A stretch of DNA of 64,000 bases from Thalassobaculum sp965228445. GTDB lineage: Bacteria > Pseudomonadota > Alphaproteobacteria > Thalassobaculales > Thalassobaculaceae. Of the stretch, positions 33,787 through 42,670 are shown piece by piece. Within the stretch, counting starts at the first letter, position 1, and every line of letters begins with the position of its first letter. The notes below the pieces were generated by a model. It searched no databases, was not told the DNA's origin, and saw only the letters and a program-made list of their open reading frames with translations. The translations under genes were made by a program, and so were the position numbers. The DNA is taken from positions 3,720,001 through 3,784,000 of the forward strand of contig OZ245813.1 in NCBI GenBank assembly GCA_965228445.1, read 5' to 3'.

Positions 33787-34686
33787 ATGATCGACAATCT
33801 CCATCTCCTGACCCAGGTGCCGATCCTCGGCGTCGATCTGGTGATCCAGGGGCTGTTCATCGGCGCCATCTTCGCGCTGGTCGCCTACGGGCTCGCCCTG
33901 GTCTGGGGCGTGATGAACGTGAAGAACCTGGCCCAGGGCGACATGGTCATCCTCGGCGGGTATCTCGCCTATCAGGCCACCCTGTGGGGCTATCATCCGA
34001 TCGTCGCCCTGCCGGCGGCGATCATCGTGATGTTCATGCTCGGCTGGGGGATCTACGCGCTGATCATCCGGCGGGTGGTCAACCGCGACATGTTCACCTC
34101 GCTGCTCGCCACCTTCGGGCTCAGCCTGCTGATCCAGCAGATCCTGAACCTGATCTACGGGCCCGAGGTGAAGGTCGCCGATGCCGGCTTCGGCGATTTC
34201 GAGCTCGGCTCGTTCATCGTCATCCAGAACGTCCGGCTCTACAGCCTGCTGATGGCGGCGGCCCTGGCCCTGGTCATCGTGATCTTCATGAAGAAGTCGC
34301 GGATGGGCCAGGCGATCCGCGCCACCGCCCAGGATGCCCGCGCCGCCCGGGTGCTCGGCATCGACACCGACCAGGTCTATGCCTTCACCTACGCCCTGAA
34401 CGCGTCCATCTGCGGCGCGGCCGGAGTGCTGGTGGCGATGATCTGGGTGATCCAGCCCTACTACGGGATCGTCTATTCGATCCGAGCCTTCATCATCGTG
34501 ACGGCCGCCGGTCTCGGCAATCTGCCGGGCGTCATCCTCACCGGCTTCGGCCTCGGGGTCTGGGAGAACGTGGCCGGCTTCGTGTTCGGCGCCGAGTTCG
34601 CGGTCGCCGCCGTCGTCATCATGCTGGTCGCGGTGCTGATGTACCGCCTTGTCCAGCTCTACCGCGTGCGTCAGGTGGTCCGATGA
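33787..34686 (+). CDS. livH: HAAT-type ABC permease (LivH family)
   Basis: 299 residues, about eight membrane helices. LVIQGLFIGAIFALVAYGLALVWGVMNVKNLAQGDMVILGG is the LivH N-terminal motif; MGQAIRATAQDARAARVLGIDTDQVYAFTYAL is its cytoplasmic EAA-like loop. Forms the channel with LivM, whose ATG overlaps its stop. A 140-bp gap with a stem-loop separates it from the binding-protein gene, so permease levels are probably lower. Confidence 0.93.
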   Translation: MIDNLHLLTQVPILGVDLVIQGLFIGAIFALVAYGLALVWGVMNVKNLAQGDMVILGGYLAYQATLWGYHPIVALPAAIIVMFMLGWGIYALIIRRVVNRDMFTSLLATFGLSLLIQQILNLIYGPEVKVADAGFGDFELGSFIVIQNVRLYSLLMAAALALVIVIFMKKSRMGQAIRATAQDARAARVLGIDTDQVYAFTYALNASICGAAGVLVAMIWVIQPYYGIVYSIRAFIIVTAAGLGNLPGVILTGFGLGVWENVAGFVFGAEFAVAAVVIMLVAVLMYRLVQLYRVRQVVR

Positions 34687-35747
34687 ACTCGTCGCGTTCC
34701 CTCGATCTCAAGCTCTATGCGGCCCTGATCGCCGTCGGCGTGCTGGTGCCGCTGTTCGCCCAGGATTACATCCAGACCGTCGCCGTGATGTGGCTGATGA
34801 TCCTGATGGCCGTCACCTGGGACGTCACCGGCGGCCAGATGGGCTACAACTCGCTCGGCAACGTGGTGTTCTTCGGCATCGGCATGTACGCCTCGGCGAT
34901 CGTGCAGATCGCCCAGTTCAGCGACGTGGCAGACTACACCGCGTCGTTCGGCGCCATCGTGGTCGACTTCACCCCGGGCCAGTACTTCACCGGGCTCGGC
35001 CTCGGGCTGGTGGCCGGCGGCATCGCCGCCTCGATCTTCGCCCTGCTGATCGGCCCGGCCATGCTCGGCCTGCGCGGCCCGTATTTCGCCATCGGCACCC
35101 TCGGCCTCGCCATCGCGGTCGCCGAGCTGGTCTCGGGCTGGGAGTATGTCGGCGGCGGTGGCGGCATCTCGATGCCGGTCTATCCCGGACCGCCGACGGC
35201 CGGGCCCTTCACCTTCTACGTCCTGCTCGGCCTGCTGGCGCTCGCCGCCCACCTCTTCGTGCGCTGGCTCTACTCGACCCAGTTCGGCCTCGCCATCAAC
35301 GCGATCCGCGACGACGAGGACAAGGCGGACGCGATGGGCATCCACACCAACCGCTACAAGACCATCGCCTGGGCCATCGCCGCCTTCTTCATGGGCGTCG
35401 GCGGGGCGATCTTCGGCAACATGTCCGGCTTCATCGAGCCGCTGGAGGTGGCCTTCCCGACCACCACCTTCGGCATCTTCATGGTCGCCATGGCGCTGCT
35501 CGGCGGCAAGGGAACCCTGTGGGGGCCGGTGCTGGGCGCGGTGCTGTTCCACATCGTCAAGCAGGTGACCTGGACCTATCTGCTCGGCTGGCAGTGGGTG
35601 GCGCTGGGCGCGATCATCATCATCAACATCGTCTACTTCCAGCAGGGCATCCTCGGCTGGGCTCAGGACAAGTGGCCGGAAGCCTTCGGACTCACGGTGG
35701 ACAGGGGCGGGGCGGCGCGGCCGGCCGCCGGGGAGGCGGCCCAATGA
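34683..35747 (+). CDS. livM: HAAT-type ABC permease (LivM family)
   Basis: 354 residues, eight to ten membrane helices. Conserved LivM segments: GGQMGYNSLGNVVFFGIGMYASAI, LRGPYFAIGTLGLAIAVAELV, and the loop TQFGLAINAIRDDEDKADAMGIHTNRYKTIAWAIAAFFMGVGG. A loop of about 20 residues after the fourth helix (SDVADYTASFGAIVVDFTPGQ) is longer than in E. coli LivM. Overlaps livH and livG by 4 bp each, indicating tight coupling. Confidence 0.92.
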   Translation: MNSSRSLDLKLYAALIAVGVLVPLFAQDYIQTVAVMWLMILMAVTWDVTGGQMGYNSLGNVVFFGIGMYASAIVQIAQFSDVADYTASFGAIVVDFTPGQYFTGLGLGLVAGGIAASIFALLIGPAMLGLRGPYFAIGTLGLAIAVAELVSGWEYVGGGGGISMPVYPGPPTAGPFTFYVLLGLLALAAHLFVRWLYSTQFGLAINAIRDDEDKADAMGIHTNRYKTIAWAIAAFFMGVGGAIFGNMSGFIEPLEVAFPTTTFGIFMVAMALLGGKGTLWGPVLGAVLFHIVKQVTWTYLLGWQWVALGAIIIINIVYFQQGILGWAQDKWPEAFGLTVDRGGAARPAAGEAAQ

Positions 35748-36514
35748 GCGCAGCGTTCCAGGAAGCGACCCCCAACGTCGTCGAGGTCCGCGGCGTCTCC
35801 AAGTCCTATGGCGGCGTGCAGGCCAACACCGACATCTCCATCGACGTGCCGGACGGCCGGATCACCGGCCTGATCGGTCCGAACGGGTCGGGCAAGACCA
35901 CCCTGTTCAACTCGATCGTCGGCTATCACCCGATCGACAGCGGCTCGATCAAATTCCAGGGGCGGGAGATCTCCAAGCTGCGGGTGCCGGACATCGCCCG
36001 GCTCGGCATGCTGCGCACGTTCCAGCAGACCCGGATCTATTCGAAGATGAACTGCATGGACAACATGCAGATCTCGGTCAGCCATCGGGACGCCTCGCCG
36101 TTCTCGATCTTCGCCCTGCGCGACCGGGGCGAGATCGTCGAGGAGGCCGAACGGCTGCTGGAATTCGTCGGCCTCTACGAGAAGCGGTTCCTGATTTCCG
36201 GCGACCTGAGCTTCGGCCAGCAGAAGCTGCTGGAATTCGCCATGGCGCTGATGAACCGGCCCAAGGTGCTGCTGCTGGACGAGCCGACCGCCGGCATCAA
36301 CCCGACCCTGATCAACGGCCTGATCGACCGGCTGAAACGGGCCAACGAGGAGCTCGGCGTCACCCTGTTCGTCATCGAGCACAACATGCGGGTGATCATG
36401 AACCTGGCCGGCCAGATCTCCTGCCTCGCCCATGGTGAGCTGCTGGCCACCGGCACGCCGGACGAGCTGCAGAACGATCCGCGCGTGGTCGACGCCTATC
36501 TGGGAGCGCACTGA
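35744..36514 (+). CDS. livG: HAAT-type ABC ATPase 1 (LivG family)
   Basis: 256 residues. Walker A GPNGSGKTT (about 44-52), Q-loop RTFQQTRIYSKM, signature LSFGQQKLLEFAMAL, Walker B VLLLDEPTAGINP, H-loop VIEHNMRVIM; the VIEHNM and TAGINP forms are typical of LivG. N-terminal ATPase partner of LivF. Coupled to livM (ATGA) and to livF (TGATG). Confidence 0.93.
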   Translation: MSAAFQEATPNVVEVRGVSKSYGGVQANTDISIDVPDGRITGLIGPNGSGKTTLFNSIVGYHPIDSGSIKFQGREISKLRVPDIARLGMLRTFQQTRIYSKMNCMDNMQISVSHRDASPFSIFALRDRGEIVEEAERLLEFVGLYEKRFLISGDLSFGQQKLLEFAMALMNRPKVLLLDEPTAGINPTLINGLIDRLKRANEELGVTLFVIEHNMRVIMNLAGQISCLAHGELLATGTPDELQNDPRVVDAYLGAH

Positions 36515-37389
36515 TGAGCGAGCAGACCGGAACCGAGAGCGGCCGCCGCACCAGCGGTTACGGCAGCGGCGACGTCTCCACCGTCATCTCGGTGGAGGAC
36601 GTGGTCCGCCAGGCCAGGGCGATCGCCGAGGAGGGGCCGAGCGTCGATGCCCTGGACGCGATGTGCGCCGGCGAACCTTTCGTGGAGATCAGCGACCTGC
36701 GCGCCGGTTACGGCAAGATGCAGATCCTGCACGACTTCAACCTGCGGGTCGGCAAGGGTCAGTCCCTGTGCCTGATCGGGCCGAACGGCGCGGGCAAGTC
36801 GACGGTGCTGCACTCGATCTTCGGCTTCACCAACATCTTCTCCGGCTCCATCGTGGTCGGCGGCAAGGACGTCACCCGGATGAGCCCGCAGCAGAAGCTC
36901 CGCTCGGCCGGCATCGCCTATATCCTGCAGGACAAGTCGGTCTTCCCTGGCATGACCGTGGAGGAGAACCTCCTCATGGGCGGATTCCTGAAGGACAAGC
37001 CGGCCGAGGCCAAGGCGGCGGCGGAACGGGTGTTCGACAAGTACGACCGCCTCGCCGCCCGGCGCAACAAGCCGGCCGGCGTGCTGTCCGGCGGCGAGCG
37101 GCGGCTGCTGGAGATCAGCCGGGCGCTGGTGATGGAACCGGACGTGCTGCTGGTCGACGAGCCCTCCATCGGCCTGGAGCCGCGCTTCATCGACATGGTG
37201 TTCGAGATCCTGGGCGACCTGCAACGGGTCGACGGCAAGACCATCGTCATGGTCGAGCAGAACGCCAAGAAGGGTCTGGAGTTCGCCGATCTCGGCTATG
37301 TGCTGGTCTCCGGCGAGACCGCGTTGGCGGGGCCGGGCAAGCAGTTGCTGGAGAATCCGGAAGTCGGCCGCCTGTTCCTGGGCGGCTGA
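36514..37389 (+). CDS. livF: HAAT-type ABC ATPase 2 (LivF family) with N-terminal extension
   Basis: 291 residues, about 50 more than usual LivF (235-240). The extra N-terminus (residues 1-52) is polar and acidic with a Gly/Ser-rich start and a helix-like DVVRQARAIAEEGPSVDALDAM. The conserved ATPase begins at EPFVEISDLRAGYGKMQ; Walker A GPNGAGKST, AYILQDKSVFPGMTVEENL, signature LSGGERRLLEISRAL, Walker B VLLVDEPSIGLEP, VEQNAKK follow. The start is fixed by the TGATG overlap with livG, so the extension seems real. No internal Met with a good Shine-Dalgarno offers a shorter form except Met50. Confidence 0.9.
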   Translation: MSEQTGTESGRRTSGYGSGDVSTVISVEDVVRQARAIAEEGPSVDALDAMCAGEPFVEISDLRAGYGKMQILHDFNLRVGKGQSLCLIGPNGAGKSTVLHSIFGFTNIFSGSIVVGGKDVTRMSPQQKLRSAGIAYILQDKSVFPGMTVEENLLMGGFLKDKPAEAKAAAERVFDKYDRLAARRNKPAGVLSGGERRLLEISRALVMEPDVLLVDEPSIGLEPRFIDMVFEILGDLQRVDGKTIVMVEQNAKKGLEFADLGYVLVSGETALAGPGKQLLENPEVGRLFLGG

Positions 37390-37488
37390 TCCCTCACCCG
37401 AACCCGCGGCCGAAATCCATCGGCCGAACCCGCCGCATCAAACCGCGACTGAGGATGTTCGCGACGCTGGACATCCTGTCGATCAGGA

Positions 37489-37508
37489 TTGTATACAAAG
37501 TTATACAA
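37489..37508. promoter_or_regulatory. GntR/FCD-type operator upstream of the tcuA-like gene
   Basis: TTGTATACAAAGTTATACAA contains a perfect 10-bp palindrome TTGTATACAA and also 7-bp arms TTGTATA / TATACAA. TTGTATACAA-type sites are usual for FCD-class GntR regulators, one of which is encoded downstream at 39094. It lies 69 bp before the dehydrogenase start. Confidence 0.6.
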
Positions 37509-37576
37509 GCAGTTTTATCTAAGGTCCGGCCGGTGTCGGACCGAGGCGCCTGGGCGCCGCAGAAGGAGAGGAAGTT

Positions 37577-39079
37577 ATGGCTGATTGGGATGTCGTCGTC
37601 GTCGGTGCCGGTAACGCCGCGCTCTGCGCTGCCCTGTCGGCGCGCGAGTCCGGGGCCTCGGTCCTGGTGCTGGAGCGCGCTCACGAAGACGAGGGCGGCG
37701 GCAACACCCGCTTCACTGCCGGCGCCATCCGGACGGTCTATAACGGCGTGGACGACCTGCGCGCCCTGATGCCGGACATCACCGACGAAGAAGTGGCGAT
37801 CACCGATTTCGGCACCTACACCGCCGACCAGTTCTTCGACGACATGTTCCGGGTCACCCAGTACCGCTGCAACCCGGACCTGGCCGAGACGCTGATCACC
37901 TCGTCCTACGACACCCTGATGTGGATGAAGGGCAAGGGCGTGCGCTTCCAGCCGATCTGGGGCCGCCAGGCGTTCAAGGTCGACGGCAAGTTCAAGTTCT
38001 GGGGCGGCCTGACGGTGGAAGCCTGGGGCGGCGGCCCCGGCCTGGTCGAGGCGCTGTGGGGGGCGGCCAAGAAGAACGGCATCGACATCCGCTATTCCAC
38101 CCGCGCCCTGTCGCTCGAATACGACGACGTCAAGGTCACCGGCGTGAAGGTGAAGGGCCCGAACGGCGTGGAGACCATCTCCGCCAAGGCGGTGGTCCTG
38201 GCCAGCGGCGGCTTCGAGGCCAACCCGGAATGGCGGACCCGCTACATGGGTCCGGGCTGGGAGCTGGCGAAGGTGCGCGGCACCCGCTTCAACACCGGCG
38301 ACGGCATCCGCATGGCGCTCGACATCGGCGCCTGCCCGTACGGCAACTGGTCGGGCGGCCACGCGGTCGGCTGGGATTTCAACGCCCCGGAATTCGGCGA
38401 TCTGGCGGTCGGCGACAACTTCCAGAAGCACTCCTACCCGTTCTCGATCATGGTCAATGCCGAGGGCAAGCGCTTCGTCGACGAGGGGGCCGACTTCCGC
38501 AACTACACCTACGCCAAGTACGGCCGGGTCATCCTCAACCAGCCGGGCCAGATGGCGTGGCAGATCTTCGACCAGCAGACCGTCCACCTGCAACGCGACG
38601 AGTACCGCATCCGACAGGTGACCAAGGTCACCGGCGAGACGCTGGAGGAGCTGGCCGGCAAGCTGGAGGGCGTGAACAAGGACGCCTTCCTGGCCGAGGT
38701 GAAGGCCTATAACGACGCGGTGCAGACCGACGTCGAGTTCAACCCGAACGTCAAGGACGGCCGCGGCACCAAGGGTCTCTCGGTGCCGAAGTCGAACTGG
38801 GCGGTGCGGATCGAGCAGGGGCCGTTCGAGGCCTATCAGGTCACCTGCGGCATCACCTTCACCTTCGGCGGTCTGCGGATCGACGAGCGCGGCCAGGTGG
38901 TCGATGTGGACATGAACCCGATTCCCGGCCTCTACGCCGCCGGCGAGCTGGTCGGCGGGCTGTTCTACTTCAACTACCCGGGCGGCACCGGTCTGATGTC
39001 CGGCGCGGTGTTCGGCAAGCTGGCCGGCGCCGGCGCCGGCGAGGAGGCAACTTCCGGTCGTGCCAACGCCGCGGAGTAG
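37577..39079 (+). CDS. tcuA: TcuA-like FAD-dependent dehydrogenase (tricarballylate dehydrogenase family)
   Basis: 500 residues with AAGGAGAGGAAG before the ATG. N-terminal FAD site DVVVVGAGNAALCAALSARESGASVLVLE, fumarate-reductase-type FAD_binding_2 fold throughout (ASGGFEANPEWRTRYMGPGW, GDGIRMALDIGACPYGNW, RFVDEGADFRNYTYAKYG), and C-terminal GLYAAGELVGGLFYFNYPGGTGLMSGAVFGK. Best match in pattern is TcuA, which oxidises tricarballylate to cis-aconitate. TcuB, the membrane partner that reoxidises the flavin, and the MFS porter TcuC are missing; a LIV-type importer stands in the porter's place. Substrate therefore provisional. Confidence 0.8.
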   Translation: MADWDVVVVGAGNAALCAALSARESGASVLVLERAHEDEGGGNTRFTAGAIRTVYNGVDDLRALMPDITDEEVAITDFGTYTADQFFDDMFRVTQYRCNPDLAETLITSSYDTLMWMKGKGVRFQPIWGRQAFKVDGKFKFWGGLTVEAWGGGPGLVEALWGAAKKNGIDIRYSTRALSLEYDDVKVTGVKVKGPNGVETISAKAVVLASGGFEANPEWRTRYMGPGWELAKVRGTRFNTGDGIRMALDIGACPYGNWSGGHAVGWDFNAPEFGDLAVGDNFQKHSYPFSIMVNAEGKRFVDEGADFRNYTYAKYGRVILNQPGQMAWQIFDQQTVHLQRDEYRIRQVTKVTGETLEELAGKLEGVNKDAFLAEVKAYNDAVQTDVEFNPNVKDGRGTKGLSVPKSNWAVRIEQGPFEAYQVTCGITFTFGGLRIDERGQVVDVDMNPIPGLYAAGELVGGLFYFNYPGGTGLMSGAVFGKLAGAGAGEEATSGRANAAE

Positions 39080-39093
39080 GGCATACTCCCGCC

Positions 39094-39822
39094 ATGGCGC
39101 GGGGTCCGAAAAAGCCTGATCAAGCAGGCAGGGAGCCCGGCGGCGAGGTCGCTGCCGGGCAATCGATAGCCGAGTCGCGGGGGGAGTGGGCCTACCACCG
39201 TCTGCGACAGGCGATTCAGGCCGGCGAGTTGAAGCCGGGCGAACGTATCCGTGAAATCGAGATGGCGAAGCGGCTGGAGGTCAGCCGCACGCCGGTGCGC
39301 GAGGCGCTGCGCCGTCTGGAGGCGGACGGGCTGCTCACCTTCGTGCCCTATCGCGGCATGGTCATCGCCGAATTGGACCATCAGGCGGTGATGGAGCTGT
39401 ACCAGATGCGCGAGGTGCTGGAGGGGACGGCCGCCGGTCTCGCCGCCCGGCACGCCTCGGAGGCCGAGATCACCCTGCTGCGCGACCTGATCGCCGCGGA
39501 TCCGGGCGACGGCGATCCCCGCGCGCTGGCAACCCATAATCGGCAGTTCCACGGCACGCTCTACCGGGCCGCCCATAACCGCTATCTGCTGAAGACCCTG
39601 AACGTGCTGAGCGACGCCATGGCGCTGCTCGGCATGACCACCCTGTCGCTGACCGGGCGGTCGGGCACCGCGCGCCAGGAGCACCAGGACGTGCTGGAGG
39701 CGATCGAGGCGCGGGACCAGGCCCGGGCCGAGGCGGCCGCGCGCTATCACATCCGCGAGGCGCAGCGGGCCCGCCTGCGGCTGATGTTCGACGGCCAGAA
39801 GGCCAAGGTCGAGGCCGAATAG
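39094..39822 (+). CDS. GntR-family regulator, FCD subclass
   Basis: 242 residues. Winged helix at about 28-93 (AYHRLRQAIQAGELKPGERIREIEMAKRLEVSRTPVREALRRLEADGLL), then an all-helical FCD effector domain with metal-ligand-like residues (HNRQFHGTLYRAAHN, ARYHIREAQR). It starts 14 bp after the tcuA-like stop and is probably in the same message, with the operator at 37489-37508 as its own target. A small hairpin (GGAGTA/TACTCC, 39073-39089) covers the only purine-rich element before its start, which may weaken its translation. Confidence 0.9.
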   Translation: MARGPKKPDQAGREPGGEVAAGQSIAESRGEWAYHRLRQAIQAGELKPGERIREIEMAKRLEVSRTPVREALRRLEADGLLTFVPYRGMVIAELDHQAVMELYQMREVLEGTAAGLAARHASEAEITLLRDLIAADPGDGDPRALATHNRQFHGTLYRAAHNRYLLKTLNVLSDAMALLGMTTLSLTGRSGTARQEHQDVLEAIEARDQARAEAAARYHIREAQRARLRLMFDGQKAKVEAE

Positions 39823-39836
39823 CCCTCGCAAAAGAG

Positions 39837-39866
39837 AACGGCCCGGGGAAGATCCGCCGGGCCGTT
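39837..39866. terminator. Hairpin between convergent gntR and atpF
   Basis: Perfect 10-bp arms AACGGCCCGG / CCGGGCCGTT with a 10-base loop. On the minus strand it is followed by CTCTTTTGC, making it a good terminator for the atp operon; weaker for gntR. Confidence 0.7.
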
Positions 39867-39904
39867 ATCCGCATCTTGTCCGAGGACCCTGACGGGCCGC
39901 TCCG

Positions 39905-40387
39905 TTACTGGAGACGGGTCGGGATCTCCTCGATGGCGTCGGCGACCAGCTTCTTCTGGGTCGCGGCGTCCATGTTGTCCTCGATCAGGCGCCGGGTCGC
40001 GGCGACGGCCAGGTCGACCATCTGCGCCCGGACTTCCTGAAGCGCCTTGGCCTCGGCGGCTTGGATCTTCTCCATGGCGACCTGCTCGCGGCGCGCCAGG
40101 GACTGCTCGAGCTTGGCCTCGGCCTCCTCGCGCATCCGCACGGCTTCGGACTTGGCGTGCTCCAGGATGGCCTCGGCCTCCTGCAGGGCATCGCGCTGGC
40201 GGCGCTGGTAGTCCGCCTTGGCGGCCTGGGCCTCCTCGCGGAGCGCCTGGGCCTCGTCGAGCTTGCGCTTGATCTCCTCGGCCCGCTTGTCGAGGCCGGC
40301 GACGATCGGACGCCAGCCCTTCCAGTAGGCAAGGGCCAGGAACAGGACGAAGGAGACGGCAACCCAGAATGTCGGATCGCTGAACAT
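39905..40387 (-). CDS. atpF: ATP synthase F0 subunit b
   Basis: 160 residues. One N-terminal membrane helix (FWVAVSFVLFLALAYWKGW) and a long charged coiled coil (about 35-150), as expected for the peripheral stalk. Its ATG shares a base with the stop of the b' gene, the last two genes of the F0 operon. It pairs with b' to form the heterodimeric stator found in alphaproteobacteria and phototrophs. The F1 genes (atpHAGDC) are elsewhere. Confidence 0.94.
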   Translation of the reverse strand: MFSDPTFWVAVSFVLFLALAYWKGWRPIVAGLDKRAEEIKRKLDEAQALREEAQAAKADYQRRQRDALQEAEAILEHAKSEAVRMREEAEAKLEQSLARREQVAMEKIQAAEAKALQEVRAQMVDLAVAATRRLIEDNMDAATQKKLVADAIEEIPTRLQ

Positions 40388-40995
40388 CAGGCGCCTCCCT
40401 GCATCGCGGCCTCGACCGCCTTGCCGACCTTGGCGTCGCTCACCTTCAGGCCGGTCAGTTTCACCGTCGCCTCGGCGGCGGCTTCGCTGGCCACGGATTT
40501 CAGGCTCTCCAGAGCCTCGGTCCGCTGCTCGGCGATACGGGCCTCGGCGGCCTTGGTGGTCTCGGCGGTCTTCTTCGCCGCCTCGGCCTCGGCCGTGGCA
40601 TGGGACGCGGCGATCTCGTCCATGGCCTTGCGGACAAGGTCATGGGCCTGGGACCGGGCGTCGGCGACCGCCTTCTCGTACTCGGCCTTCACCGCTTCCG
40701 CCTCGCCGCGCAGGCGGTCGGCGGTCTCGATGTCGTCCTCGATCCGCTCCTGCCGCTCCTCGAGCACGTCGGCGATGCGCGGAATCGCGACCTTCGACAT
40801 GACGAAGTAGAGCAGGATAAAGCTGACGAACAGCCAGAAGATCTGGGTCGGGTAGGTCGTGGCGTCGAGCTGCGGCAGGCCGCCGCCTCCGCCACCCTGG
40901 GCGTCCGTCGCCGCCCAGGACGGCACGGCCGCAACCGCCATGGCGGCTGCGAGGCCGATGCGCCGAGACCAGCGGGTCACGCTGTTGGCGATCAT
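40387..40995 (-). CDS. atpG: ATP synthase F0 subunit b'
   Basis: 202 residues. A basic, signal-like N-terminus (MIANSVTRWSRRIGLAAAMA...PSWAATDA) and a Gly-rich linker precede the membrane helix (YPTQIFWLFVSFILLYFVMSK), then the coiled-coil stalk rich in Ala, Glu and Lys. Such extended b' subunits are usual in Rhodospirillales. Partner of subunit b; gap to atpE is 60 bp. Confidence 0.92.
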   Translation of the reverse strand: MIANSVTRWSRRIGLAAAMAVAAVPSWAATDAQGGGGGGLPQLDATTYPTQIFWLFVSFILLYFVMSKVAIPRIADVLEERQERIEDDIETADRLRGEAEAVKAEYEKAVADARSQAHDLVRKAMDEIAASHATAEAEAAKKTAETTKAAEARIAEQRTEALESLKSVASEAAAEATVKLTGLKVSDAKVGKAVEAAMQGGA

Positions 40996-41055
40996 GTCGT
41001 CATCCTCCTGACGGGGGTCGAGGGTGCCAGCCGGACAGCGGGCACCCGAACCGGA

Positions 41056-41280
41056 TCAGGTGAACAGGATGAGGAACGCGATCAGCAGCGCGAACAGCGC
41101 GACGGCTTCCGTCAGGGCGAAGCCCAGAATGCCGATGCCGAAGACTTCGCCGCGGGCCGCCGGGTTACGGGCGATCGAAGCGATCAGGGTCGAGAAGATG
41201 TTGCCGATACCGACACCGACGCCCATCAGGGCGATGACGGCAAGACCGGCTCCGATCATCTTGGCGGCTTCGAGTTCCAT
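41056..41280 (-). CDS. atpE: ATP synthase F0 subunit c
   Basis: 74 residues, two membrane helices. The first carries GVGVGIGNIFSTLI; the polar loop ARNPAARGE is the canonical RNP region contacting F1; the second has the proton-carrying Glu58 in GFALTEAVALFALL. Glu without the sodium-site Gln/Ser set points to proton coupling. Flanked by atpB and atpF' with gaps of 63 and 60 bp. Confidence 0.96.
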   Translation of the reverse strand: MELEAAKMIGAGLAVIALMGVGVGIGNIFSTLIASIARNPAARGEVFGIGILGFALTEAVALFALLIAFLILFT

Positions 41281-41343
41281 GGGTCTTATCCTTCCGTTCG
41301 TTGGGAGGTTAGAGGCAGGGTTGATGTCTCGCGACGGGACCGA

Positions 41344-42069
41344 TCAGTGCAGATGGATCGCGTCGTAGAGATAGATGCAGGTGAGGATCGTGAACACGTA
41401 GGCCTGCAGCACGGCGACGAGGATCTCGAAGCCGGTCAGGGCGACCAGGACCAGCAGCGGCGCCACGCCGAACACCCCGAGGGCGACGACGAAGCCGCCG
41501 AACACCTTCATCATGGTGTGGCCGGCCATCATGTTCGCGAACAGTCGCACCGACAGGCTCACCGGGCGCGACAGGTAGGACAGGATCTCGATCGGGATCA
41601 GCAGCGGGGCCATGTAGACCGGCGCGCCCGACGGGAAGAAGAACGTGAAGAAGTGGAAGCCGTGCTTGACCAGCGCGACGATCGTGATCGCCACGAAGAT
41701 CGTGATCGCCATGGCGAAGGTCACGATGATCTGGCTGGTGAAGGTGTAGCTGTACGGGATCATCCCCAGCAGGTTGCCGACCAGGATGAACATGAACAGC
41801 GAGAAGATGAACGGGAAGTACGGCCGGCCTTCCGGACCGACATTCTCGCGCACCATGTTGGCGATGAACTCGTAGGACAGCTCCGCCAGCGACTGGATCC
41901 GCGTCGGGACCAGGTGGCGACCGCTCATCGACTGGGTCAGGAACACGCCGACCACGAAGGTCGCCAGGATCATGAACAGAGCCGAGTTGGTGAAGGAGAT
42001 ATCCATGCCCGCGACATGGAGCTCCGGGCCAATGGTCTTGATCTGGAACTGTTCGACCGGAGACGCCAC
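41344..42069 (-). CDS. atpB: ATP synthase F0 subunit a
   Basis: 241 residues from a GTG start three bases after atpI. Five to six membrane helices; the essential Arg lies in PVSLSVRLFANMMAGHTMMKV, and the C-terminal helix LQAYVFTILTCIYLYDAIHLH is typical. Provides the two proton half-channels against the c-ring. Confidence 0.95.
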   Translation of the reverse strand: MASPVEQFQIKTIGPELHVAGMDISFTNSALFMILATFVVGVFLTQSMSGRHLVPTRIQSLAELSYEFIANMVRENVGPEGRPYFPFIFSLFMFILVGNLLGMIPYSYTFTSQIIVTFAMAITIFVAITIVALVKHGFHFFTFFFPSGAPVYMAPLLIPIEILSYLSRPVSLSVRLFANMMAGHTMMKVFGGFVVALGVFGVAPLLVLVALTGFEILVAVLQAYVFTILTCIYLYDAIHLH

Positions 42070-42072
42070 CTT

Positions 42073-42468
42073 CTACCCCTCTTTGTTTCCGCCGTCCGGC
42101 GATCCGCCGTCCGCTTGCTGCGACCCTTTCGGGTCTTCCCCGCCCTGGTCCTTGGTGTAGCCCACCGACAGACCCTGACCGGTTGCCGCGCGGTAGACGT
42201 TCATCATCCCGCCCGCGGCCCCAAGAAAGAAGAACACGATCAACATCCAGGGAGTAGTCCCCAGCCATTGATCGAGCCCGTATCCAATCGCCGCCCCGAC
42301 CACGACACCGGCTACCAGCTCGACACCGACGCGGAAGGCGATCCCGATCGCGCTCTTGGGCAGACCCGGCTCCAGATCCTTGTCCAGCGACCCTTTCCCG
42401 CCACCTCGCGCCCGCTTCACACGGTCGGCAAGGCTGTCGAGCGAAGGAGGGGAGTTCTTGTCGTCCAT
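42073..42468 (-). CDS. atpI: ATP synthase assembly protein AtpI
   Basis: 131 residues. Charged N-terminus, then two helices (about 55-75 and 84-102: VELVAGVVVGAAIGYGLDQWLG, WMLIVFFFLGAAGGMMNVYR), the usual AtpI/Mg-transport-like layout. Helps c-ring assembly. First gene of the F0 operon; an AT-rich patch with TATAAT lies about 175 bp upstream. Confidence 0.9.
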   Translation of the reverse strand: MDDKNSPPSLDSLADRVKRARGGGKGSLDKDLEPGLPKSAIGIAFRVGVELVAGVVVGAAIGYGLDQWLGTTPWMLIVFFFLGAAGGMMNVYRAATGQGLSVGYTKDQGGEDPKGSQQADGGSPDGGNKEG

Positions 42469-42641
42469 TCCCCAGACCCGAAAAAGCGGGCTCCGCTAAC
42501 GGTTGATCCGGATCCCGGCGCACCCATGGACGCGACGAATCCCGTGCTTGCCGGACCCCCAGCGAAGCGGCGCCACCATACGCAGGGGCCTGTAGGGTGT
42601 CAAGGCCGCGACCGCACTGCGAAACATGCGGCAAGCATTTG

Positions 42642-42647
42642 ATTATA
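42642..42647 (-). promoter_or_regulatory. Candidate -10 element of the atp operon
   Basis: On the minus strand TTTTTATTTATAATCAAATG holds a consensus TATAAT in a strikingly AT-rich patch between smc and atpI. No clear -35 at the standard spacing, hence low confidence. Confidence 0.35.
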
Positions 42648-42670
42648 AATAAAAATTTTGACGGCGATTT

